From positions 1,279 through 26,622 of the forward strand of contig DITW01000051.1 of NCBI GenBank assembly GCA_002422945.1: 25,344 nt of DNA, written 5' to 3'. This DNA is from Sphingomonadales bacterium UBA6174 (GTDB taxonomy: Bacteria > Pseudomonadota > Alphaproteobacteria > Sphingomonadales > Sphingomonadaceae). Position numbers and translations under genes: made by a program. Below the pieces are notes generated by a model. The model was not told where the DNA came from. It searched no databases and was given only the letters and a program-made list of their open reading frames with translations. Below, piece after piece: positions 15,330 through 21,642 of the stretch. Every line of letters begins with the position of its first letter. The stretch's first letter is position 1.

Positions 15330-15369
15330 ATGCCGATTCGATGACAGATGGATGACAGTTCTGTGACAA
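15330..15369 (-). promoter_or_regulatory. Pho box array upstream of pstS
   Basis: Read on the minus strand, heptamers TTGTCAC (15369-15363), CTGTCAT (15358-15352), CTGTCAT (15347-15341) and the weaker TCGGCAT (15336-15330) recur every 11 bases, one helical turn. Two are perfect matches to the PhoB half-site CTGTCAT. The nearest unit lies 69 bases before the pstS start. Confidence 0.88.
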
Positions 15370-15434
15370 TCAGGGATGTCGGGCCTGTGCGCCGGGGCCT
15401 TGCGCTTCGGCCCTTTATCGCCGATAGCTCGACT

Positions 15435-15998
15435 GTGCTGAGCCTGCCGAACATACTCACCATGTCCCGTATTTTCGCGGTGCCATTGCTGGTCTTCCTC
15501 TTGTGGTGGCCGGGATGGGAATTCGGCTATATGCTGGGCTTTGGGCTTTATTGCCTGATGGGCCTGACCGATTATTTCGATGGCTATCTCGCCCGGGCGC
15601 GGGGAACCGTATCAAAACTCGGCATTTTCCTCGATCCGATCGCCGATAAAATCATGGTCGCCGCGGTCATCGTGATGCTGGTCGGCACGCGCCACAATCC
15701 GGCGGCCATTCAGGGTCTGCATCTGATTGCCGCGTTAATCATCCTGATTCGCGAAATCGCCGTCTCGGGCCTGCGCGAATTTCTGGCCGGGCTGCGGGTG
15801 TCGATCCCGGTGTCCAAACTCGCGAAATGGAAAACGACGTTTCAGTTGATCGCGCTTGGCGCATTGATCCTTGCGGGCGCATTGCCGCAAGAGGTCTGGA
15901 TCAAGACGACGGGCCTTGCGACCTTGTGGATGGCCGCTGTGCTGACAGTGATTACCGGTTGGGATTATCTGCGCGTCGGTATGAAACATATGGACTGA
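15435..15998 (+). CDS. pgsA: PgsA, CDP-diacylglycerol--glycerol-3-phosphate 3-phosphatidyltransferase
   Basis: 187 residues from GTG 15435. PgsA makes phosphatidylglycerol-phosphate, the committed step to phosphatidylglycerol and cardiolipin, in the inner membrane. The CDP-alcohol phosphotransferase signature D-x2-D-G-x2-A-R-x8-G-x3-D-x3-D is complete: Asp46, Asp49, Gly50, Ala53, Arg54, Gly63, Asp67 and Asp71. Several hydrophobic segments are evident (FAVPLLVFLLWW, GYMLGFGLYCLMG, IMVAAVIVMLVG, LHLIAALIILI and others). LSLPNILTMSRI is the normal PgsA beginning, which is why I chose GTG 15435. ATG 15348 is in frame but adds 29 untypical residues and lies inside the Pho box; GTG 15387 is also possible. 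moaD begins four bases after the stop. Confidence 0.88.
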   Translation: MLSLPNILTMSRIFAVPLLVFLLWWPGWEFGYMLGFGLYCLMGLTDYFDGYLARARGTVSKLGIFLDPIADKIMVAAVIVMLVGTRHNPAAIQGLHLIAALIILIREIAVSGLREFLAGLRVSIPVSKLAKWKTTFQLIALGALILAGALPQEVWIKTTGLATLWMAAVLTVITGWDYLRVGMKHMD

Positions 15999-16002
15999 CA
16001 GC

Positions 16003-16284
16003 ATGATCACGCCCGCCAGCCCCCCCTTGTCCATTCTTTATTTCGCATGGGTCGCCGAACAGATCGGCTGTCGGCAGGAACAATGCGCTGCTGCCGATGA
16101 GGTGCGCGGCCTGACGATTGCGGCGCTTCTCGAACGTCATGCCAAGACCAGCCCCGGCCATACCGCCGCCTTTGCCCGGCCAGATCGCCTGCGCGCCGCG
16201 CGCGATCAAATATTCGTCTCGCTTGATACGATCATCGGCGATGCGCGCGAACTCGCCATCTTTCCACCGGTCACTGGCGGATGA
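16003..16284 (+). CDS. moaD: MoaD, molybdopterin synthase small (sulfur carrier) subunit
   Basis: 93 residues with the ubiquitin-like fold pattern (LSILYFAWVAEQIG at the start, LTIAALLERHA, IFVSLDTIIGD, ELAIFPPVTGG). The C-terminal Gly-Gly is the end that is adenylated by MoeB and thiocarboxylated, to deliver sulfur to precursor Z in molybdenum cofactor synthesis. Its stop overlaps the moaE start as ATGA, which fits the two forming one heterotetrameric enzyme. Slightly longer than the typical 80-residue form. Confidence 0.92.
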   Translation: MITPASPPLSILYFAWVAEQIGCRQEQCAAADEVRGLTIAALLERHAKTSPGHTAAFARPDRLRAARDQIFVSLDTIIGDARELAIFPPVTGG

Positions 16285-16724
16285 GAGATGTCCGCATCCA
16301 GACCGACGCATTCGACACGGGCGCGGAACTGGCGCGGCTCGAAAATCTGCCGGGCGGCGCGGTTGCCAGCTTCACCGGGCTGGTGCGCGATGACAATGGC
16401 CTGATCGAACTGGAGCTGGAACATTATCCCGGCATGACAGAGTCCGCGCTTGCCGATTTGGCGGATGCCGCCTGCGCGCGCTGGCCATTATTGGGGGTCG
16501 TGCTGATCCATCGCGTTGGGCCAATGCATCCCGGCGACCGTATCGTGCTGGTCGGCACCGCCTCCAAGCATCGCACCGCCGCGTTGGAAGCCTGCGCTTT
16601 TTTGATCGACCGGCTGAAAACCGATGCGCCCTTCTGGAAGCGCGAGCGCTTTGCCAATGGGCAATCCGGCTGGGTGGAGGCAAAAGAAAAGGACGATCAA
16701 GCCGCCGCACGGTGGGACAAGTAA
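16281..16724 (+). CDS. moaE: MoaE, molybdopterin synthase catalytic subunit
   Basis: 147 residues. MoaE binds precursor Z and, with MoaD thiocarboxylate, builds the dithiolene of molybdopterin. Motifs: GAVASFTGLVRDDNG, ELEHYPGMTE, VVLIHRVGPMHPGDRIVLVG, SKHRTAALEACAFLIDRLKT and APFWKRE. Lys113 and Lys120 fall at the positions of the conserved active-site lysines, and the C-terminal GWVEAK is usual. Only moaD-moaE are here; the rest of the molybdenum cofactor genes are elsewhere. Confidence 0.94.
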   Translation: MRDVRIQTDAFDTGAELARLENLPGGAVASFTGLVRDDNGLIELELEHYPGMTESALADLADAACARWPLLGVVLIHRVGPMHPGDRIVLVGTASKHRTAALEACAFLIDRLKTDAPFWKRERFANGQSGWVEAKEKDDQAAARWDK

Positions 16725-16790
16725 ATTCTTCCTTTACCCTTCGCGTTTAGACAATCGCCTTGGGAAGTTAAAATTCGGGAGAATGTTTTC

Positions 16791-18470
16791 ATGGATAGCC
16801 AAGGCACCCCATTTGCGATGGCCGATCAATTGGCCCCGATCGGATTTGCGCCGCAGCCGCCCGAAATCAGCCCGATTATCACCCTTGGCCATATCCATGA
16901 GGTCAGCGGCGCATCGGCACAGGCCGTGCTGGATGCGGCGATGGTGCATCAATTATCGACGCATCCTGATCCCTGCATTGCCATGGCGGGACAAATTGGC
17001 GGCTTCATCAAGATCAAGGTCGCCAATGCGTGGCTGGTCGCCAATGTGCGCACGCTCGCCATGTTTGGGTCGGATGGCGACCGCATCATCGCGACCATCG
17101 ATTTCATGGGCGAAGGCGATTATGATTCCCGCACCCGATCATTGGGCAATTTCCGGCGTGGCATCACGCGCTATCCCAGCCCCGGTCTGGAGATCAATCC
17201 ACTCGACAATCATGAATTGAAACAGATTTTCGCAGCGGACACCCGCCCCCATTTCGAACTCGGCACGGTCTACCCGACCAAGGATATTCGCGGCGCCGTC
17301 TATCTCGATGGCTTGTTGAATCGCCATTTTGCGCTGCTGGGTTCGACCGGGACCGGGAAATCGACCGCCGCCGCGTTGATCCTGCACAAGATTTGCGCCC
17401 TCGCCCCCAATGGCCATATCGTGGTGGTCGATCCCCATGGCGAATATTCCGCCGCCTTCAAAAGCGTGGGCGCGCTGTTCGATGTCAACAATCTCGCGCT
17501 GCCTTATTGGATGATGAATTTCGAGGAGCATTGCGAAGTCTTTGTCACCTCGGAAGGCTCGGACCGGCAGCGCGATAGCGATCTACTCGCCAAATGCCTG
17601 CTCGCCGCCCGGGCCAAAAACCGGATCGGCGCAGAAATTCCACGCCTGACGGTCGATAGCCCGGTGCCTTATCTCTTGTCCGATCTGACCAACATCATTC
17701 AGGGCGAAATGAGCAAGATGGACCGCGCGGGCGACACCTCGCCTTATATGCGGCTCAAGAACAAGATCGACGAGATCAAGGCCGACCCGCGCTATAATTT
17801 CATGTTTTCGGGCATGTTGGTGTCGGACACCATGGCCGATTTCATCGCCAAGATCTTCCGCATGCCGGGCGATGGCCGTCCGATCTCGATCATCGACGTA
17901 TCGGGCGTGCCATCGAACATCACCTCGACGGTGGTCGCGGTCATCAGTCGGCTCGTGTTCGACTATGCCGTTTGGGCGCGCAATGAACCGCAGCGCCCGA
18001 TCATGCTCGTGTGCGAAGAGGCCCATCGCTATATCCCCTCCGATCGCATCACCAGCCACAGTGCCGTCCGCCGCATTCTCGAACGGATCGCCAAGGAAGG
18101 GCGTAAATATGGCGTCTCGCTTGGCCTGATTACCCAGCGCCCCAGCGATCTGGCCGAAGGCGTGCTGTCGCAATGCGGCACGATCATCACCATGCGCCTC
18201 AACAACGAACGCGATCAGGCAATGGTTCGGGCCGCCATGCCGGAAGGCGCGCGCGGTTTTCTCGACTCCATCCCCGCGCTGCTCAACCGCGAATGCATTA
18301 TCTGCGGCGAAGGCGTTGCCATTCCGATCAGGGTCGGGCTGGATAATCTGGAAGCGGAAAAACGTCCGGCATCGAGCGACCCCGTCTTCTCGACCTTGTG
18401 GCGCGATCAGGGCGGCACCAAGGACGTACTCGACCGCGTTGTCGATCGCTGGCGTCATCAAGGGCGGTAA
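16791..18470 (+). CDS. HerA-type FtsK/HerA superfamily ATPase (DUF87)
   Basis: 559 residues. The N-terminal segment (about 28-110) looks like a HAS-barrel (LGHIHEVSG, GGFIKIKVANAWLVANVRTL, IATIDFMGEG). Walker A GSTGTGKST is near residue 184, VVVDPHGEYSAAF follows, and Walker B IMLVCEEAHRYIP is near residue 404. ERIAKEGRKYGVSLGLITQRPSDL and CGTIITMRLNNERDQ are standard HerA/VirB4-like elements. HerA proteins are hexameric DNA translocases that usually work with the nuclease NurA in end resection; no nurA gene is visible here. ATG 16791 is preceded by CGGGAG at 16777-16782. A hypoxanthine-DNA glycosylase gene follows 63 bases on, giving a DNA-repair flavour to this pair. Confidence 0.9.
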   Translation: MDSQGTPFAMADQLAPIGFAPQPPEISPIITLGHIHEVSGASAQAVLDAAMVHQLSTHPDPCIAMAGQIGGFIKIKVANAWLVANVRTLAMFGSDGDRIIATIDFMGEGDYDSRTRSLGNFRRGITRYPSPGLEINPLDNHELKQIFAADTRPHFELGTVYPTKDIRGAVYLDGLLNRHFALLGSTGTGKSTAAALILHKICALAPNGHIVVVDPHGEYSAAFKSVGALFDVNNLALPYWMMNFEEHCEVFVTSEGSDRQRDSDLLAKCLLAARAKNRIGAEIPRLTVDSPVPYLLSDLTNIIQGEMSKMDRAGDTSPYMRLKNKIDEIKADPRYNFMFSGMLVSDTMADFIAKIFRMPGDGRPISIIDVSGVPSNITSTVVAVISRLVFDYAVWARNEPQRPIMLVCEEAHRYIPSDRITSHSAVRRILERIAKEGRKYGVSLGLITQRPSDLAEGVLSQCGTIITMRLNNERDQAMVRAAMPEGARGFLDSIPALLNRECIICGEGVAIPIRVGLDNLEAEKRPASSDPVFSTLWRDQGGTKDVLDRVVDRWRHQGR

Positions 18471-18533
18471 TTCCCCCGAAAGCGCGTGTCGTCATATGGA
18501 CCATAAGTGGTTCGCACCCATATAAGCGCCTTT

Positions 18534-19067
18534 ATGGCAGATGATATGGCGGGCGACTTCGACTCCAAATCATGCTTTGCCCCGGTCATCGGGGCAAAGC
18601 CGAGGTTGCTCGTGCTCGGCAGCCTGCCCGGCGATGTCTCGCTGGCACAACGCCAATATTACGCGCATCCGACCAACCAGTTCTGGCATCTGATCGGATC
18701 GGTCATCGGGCAGGATCTTGCCGCCCTGCCCTATGCGGCACGACTCAATGCGCTGATGGCCAGAGGGATCGGCCTTTGGGACGTGATCAAGACGGCGCAG
18801 CGGCCAGGCAGTCTCGATAGCCAGATTCGCGGCCATGAGACCAATCCGCTTGCGGCATTGGTGGCAGAACTGCCGACCTTGCGCGCTATCGCCTTCAACG
18901 GGGCGACATCGGCCAAAATTGGGCAACAACAATTGGCCGTGACAACGGATATGGGCCAGATGCGCGACCTAATCACCCTGCCATCGAGCAGCGCCGCCTA
19001 TTGCACGATCAACCTTGAGGCGAAACGGGCGCGCTGGAGAATGCTTTCCACCTATCTCTTGCCATAG
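18534..19067 (+). CDS. Hypoxanthine-DNA glycosylase (uracil-DNA glycosylase superfamily, family 6)
   Basis: 177 residues. The family 6 (HDG) signature is clear near the N-terminus: LLVLGSLPGDVSLAQRQYY followed by AHPTNQFW (residues 25-51), then GIGLWDVIKTAQRPGSLDSQI and IAFNGATSAKIG, ending LPSSSAAYCTINLEAK. Such enzymes excise deoxyinosine-type bases produced by adenine deamination. I chose ATG 18534; GTG 18507 and ATG 18546 are in-frame alternatives. A TATAAG at 18522-18527 just before the ATG resembles a -10 but is too close to judge. 286 bases of AT-richer noncoding DNA follow. Confidence 0.88.
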   Translation: MADDMAGDFDSKSCFAPVIGAKPRLLVLGSLPGDVSLAQRQYYAHPTNQFWHLIGSVIGQDLAALPYAARLNALMARGIGLWDVIKTAQRPGSLDSQIRGHETNPLAALVAELPTLRAIAFNGATSAKIGQQQLAVTTDMGQMRDLITLPSSSAAYCTINLEAKRARWRMLSTYLLP

Positions 19068-19175
19068 GTCGACGACCCCGCCCGCCCAAAAATTGCGGCA
19101 AAAATGCAGGATGTTTTAAGTCAATTTGGTTGCATCATTGGAAAGATGGTAAAAGTTTGCTAACGCTCAAAATTA

Positions 19176-19233
19176 GGCCCATAAACTCACAAGATGAACT
19201 ATCTGGGCCGTTTCGAGCCATTTGCGCTCGAAA
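19176..19233. promoter_or_regulatory. Dyads in the control region of the signalling cluster
   Basis: The 286-base gap 19068-19353 holds two inverted repeats: GGCCCA (19176-19181) with TGGGCC (19204-19209), and TTTCGAGC (19211-19218) with GCTCGAAA (19226-19233), the latter a perfect 8-base stem with a 7-base loop. They are candidate operators or leader hairpins for the REC-MarR gene. No confident -35/-10 pair could be assigned. Confidence 0.4.
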
Positions 19234-19353
19234 ACAGGCTGATATGTTGCTTTGGCGCACGCGTTGATGGCGTCCTAGTATCCGTACCAGTTTGCGTTTA
19301 GCTGATCGGCCTTGCGTCGGTTGTGGTCACGTTTGATGTAAGAGCGGTGAATA

Positions 19354-20277
19354 ATGGGTACGCCAGAGAACAAGGGCACGGTTCAAGAAGGGGCCCGCAA
19401 AGAAGCGATCGAGCTGAATATCCTGCTCATCGATGATGATGCCGCCTTGCTTGAAGAGCAGGCAGACCTTTTAGGGGCGCTTGGCTATGCATGTACTACG
19501 GCGGCGACGCCGGAGGCCGCCGAAATTGCCTTTGCCGCCAATCCAGACATCAACGTCATCATTGCCGACTGGTCATTGCCGGGCAAGAACGGCCTGTCGC
19601 TGATCGACCATATCCGTTCGACCATTGGTGCGAACCGCGCCTTTGTCGCGATTTTGCAAACCGGTCATCCGAGTGTCGATCTCGCCGTCGAATCGATGCA
19701 TAGCGGGCTTGCCGACTTTATCTGCAAACCGGCCACGGTGGACAATCTGGAAACAGCCCTGCAACGCGCCCATCAACGGTTGGCGGAAATGATCGCCTTT
19801 GCCGCTGAAGACAAGGTCTATGCCTCGGTGCAGGCGATTCAGGATTCTCTCAATGCGCTGATGAAAAAGGTCGGCGTAGAACCCGCTGCCAATGCCGCGC
19901 CCGCCGGACAGGCTGCGGCAATCGGACAGGAACGCACCGTCACCTCCGCCGATGTGAAGGCGATCATGAAGGCACGTCGCCAGCGCGGCAAATATTTCGA
20001 AAACGACCTGTTTTCCGATCCTTCATGGGACATTCTGCTGGAATTGACGGCGGCCCATCTCGAAGGTCGTCAGGAATCGGTGACGAGTGTCGCGCTCGCG
20101 ACCTCGGTGCCGACATCGACCGCCATGCGCCGCATTCGCGAAATGACCGACAAGGAACTGCTCCACCGTTGGGATGACCCCAGCGATGCGCGTCGTATTT
20201 TTGTCGCGTTGACCGAAGATACCGCCATTCGCATGGTCAAGATGCTGTCCAACATGGGCAGCCCGCCGATCATATGA
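19354..20277 (+). CDS. Response regulator: receiver domain fused to a MarR-type winged helix
   Basis: 307 residues. The receiver domain (about 22-145) has the acidic pocket Asp27-Asp29 in NILLIDDDAALL, phospho-acceptor Asp72 (VIIADWSLPGKNG), Thr103 (ILQTGHPS) and Lys125 (DFICKPATVDNL). A helix and Ala-rich linker follow (about 145-200). The C-terminal part (about 217-300) is a MarR-like winged helix: SWDILLELTAAHLEG, SVTSVALATSVPTSTAMRRI as the recognition helix, and wing signature DDPSDARRIFVALTEDT. REC fused to MarR is uncommon, since OmpR or NarL-type output is the rule. It should bind DNA in a phosphorylation-dependent way. The stop overlaps the following kinase start as ATGA, marking that kinase as likely partner. 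Start ATG 19354 has AAGAGCGG upstream. Confidence 0.87.
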   Translation: MGTPENKGTVQEGARKEAIELNILLIDDDAALLEEQADLLGALGYACTTAATPEAAEIAFAANPDINVIIADWSLPGKNGLSLIDHIRSTIGANRAFVAILQTGHPSVDLAVESMHSGLADFICKPATVDNLETALQRAHQRLAEMIAFAAEDKVYASVQAIQDSLNALMKKVGVEPAANAAPAGQAAAIGQERTVTSADVKAIMKARRQRGKYFENDLFSDPSWDILLELTAAHLEGRQESVTSVALATSVPTSTAMRRIREMTDKELLHRWDDPSDARRIFVALTEDTAIRMVKMLSNMGSPPII

Positions 20278-21506
20278 ACGGCCTGATCTTCGGTCGCAAG
20301 AATAGCCGGCGCAAAGCTAAGGCCAGTCCCGCCAGCGTCGATGCCATCGATACAACTGATAGTGCCGCGCGGATCGCGCAGCTTGAACAGCTCCTCCTCG
20401 CGACCTGCGAGGACGGTGCCTTTGTCTATGGCACAGACGCACGTTACGATCCCGCAACCGGTGAATTGATCATCAGGCGAGGCGCCGTGGCGCAGGACAA
20501 GGCCATCGCGCCTAAAGATGCCGACCACGAAACGGACGTGATCGAACGCTTTTCCATTTGCAGCTATGATCGCGATAGCTTTGAAAAAGCGCTGGATGAA
20601 GATCACCCCTGCATCCGCTTTCGCATGGGCACCGCTGAACAAGGGCGCTGGGTCAAATTTGTCGGCGCGGGTTGGCATGCCCCCGGCCATTGGCAATATG
20701 GCAGCCTGATCCACTTGCCCAATCCGGCAAGCCTTGCGCTGGATCCGACGCAGGCGGCGCGGTTGATGGAGCTGGGTCGCATGTCGGCCGTTTTGGGGCA
20801 TGAATTGAAACAGCCCTTATCGACCATATCCTTCGCCGCCGAAAACGGACGTCTAATGCTGGTGGGTGCGACCGATACCAAGAGCCAAAAGGCCCTGCAA
20901 AAATTCGACCGCATCCTCGAACAAATTGATCGCGCGCGCGATATTTCGAACCATATGATGGATCAATCGCGGGCGCAGACATCGGTCGAAATGCAGTTCG
21001 ACCTCGGCCAATCGATCCGCATGGTGCAGGATTTATGCCGTCAGGCCGCGCAAGACGCAGATATTCAACTCTGCGATATCGAACTGCCCGGCGTAGTGCG
21101 TATCATCGGCATGGCGCGCGGCATGATGGAGCAAATCATCCAGAACGCCTTCCAAAATGCGATCGATGCCATTCTGGCCGCCCGCAATAATGGCATCGCG
21201 GCACGCGGACGGATCGAAACGGTCGCGAAAATCCTGCCCGATGGCAGCCTGTCCATTGCCATCATCGATGATGGGATCGGCATCGCCCCAGCCCAATTGT
21301 CTGCGGTATTTGAAGCCTTTTTCACCACCAAAGCGGCCACTGGCGGCACCGGCCTTGGCCTGTTCGTCTGCCGCCAGATGATTGAACGTATCGGCGGTCA
21401 GATTACCATCGGTGCCAACCGAGACAGCCGTGGCGCATGCCTGACAGTGATATTGCCCGCGAACCGCATCGGCATTTCACCCCAACACAATGTATCGCTG
21501 GCTTGA
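20274..21506 (+). CDS. Soluble sensor histidine kinase (HPK4/FixL-like catalytic core)
   Basis: 410 residues without a convincing membrane segment, so cytoplasmic. Residues about 35-150 are a sensor region of PAS-like size (FVYGTDARYDPATGELIIRRG, WVKFVGAGWHAPGHWQYGSL) that I cannot assign firmly. The H-box LGRMSAVLGHELKQPLSTIS puts the phosphorylated residue at His176; HELKQPL is typical of the FixL/DctB HPK4 group. The ATPase domain has N-box IIQNAFQNAIDAI (Asn291, Asn295), G1 IIDDGIGI (331-337), F-box FEAFFTTK and G2 GTGLGLFV (359-365). It is coupled to the REC-MarR gene by a 4-base overlap. The signal is unknown. A 136-base gap separates it from the next kinase gene. Confidence 0.9.
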   Translation: MNGLIFGRKNSRRKAKASPASVDAIDTTDSAARIAQLEQLLLATCEDGAFVYGTDARYDPATGELIIRRGAVAQDKAIAPKDADHETDVIERFSICSYDRDSFEKALDEDHPCIRFRMGTAEQGRWVKFVGAGWHAPGHWQYGSLIHLPNPASLALDPTQAARLMELGRMSAVLGHELKQPLSTISFAAENGRLMLVGATDTKSQKALQKFDRILEQIDRARDISNHMMDQSRAQTSVEMQFDLGQSIRMVQDLCRQAAQDADIQLCDIELPGVVRIIGMARGMMEQIIQNAFQNAIDAILAARNNGIAARGRIETVAKILPDGSLSIAIIDDGIGIAPAQLSAVFEAFFTTKAATGGTGLGLFVCRQMIERIGGQITIGANRDSRGACLTVILPANRIGISPQHNVSLA

Positions 21507-21600
21507 TCGATTGCGATAACAAAAACGACCGCCGAAATTAGATTATGACAATAGATTGATGGAAAACTAATTCACACCGCTTATAAGAAATGATCCGATA

Positions 21601-21618
21601 GGCCGTGGGGGAACGGCC
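21601..21618 (+). other. Leader hairpin before the Cache kinase gene
   Basis: GGCCGT (21601-21606) and ACGGCC (21613-21618) form a six-base stem with loop GGGGGA, immediately before the AGGTGAAGGGG ribosome-binding region of the kinase. It could influence translation initiation or be incidental. Confidence 0.35.
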
Positions 21619-21642
21619 AACAGGTGAAGGGGCGTGCAATTG

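Noticed and set aside
19149..19164. A CtrA-like site (GTAA-N7-CTAAC) ahead of the signalling cluster
   Set aside because: Both half-sites deviate from TTAA-N7-TTAAC, so it is no better than chance in an AT-rich stretch.
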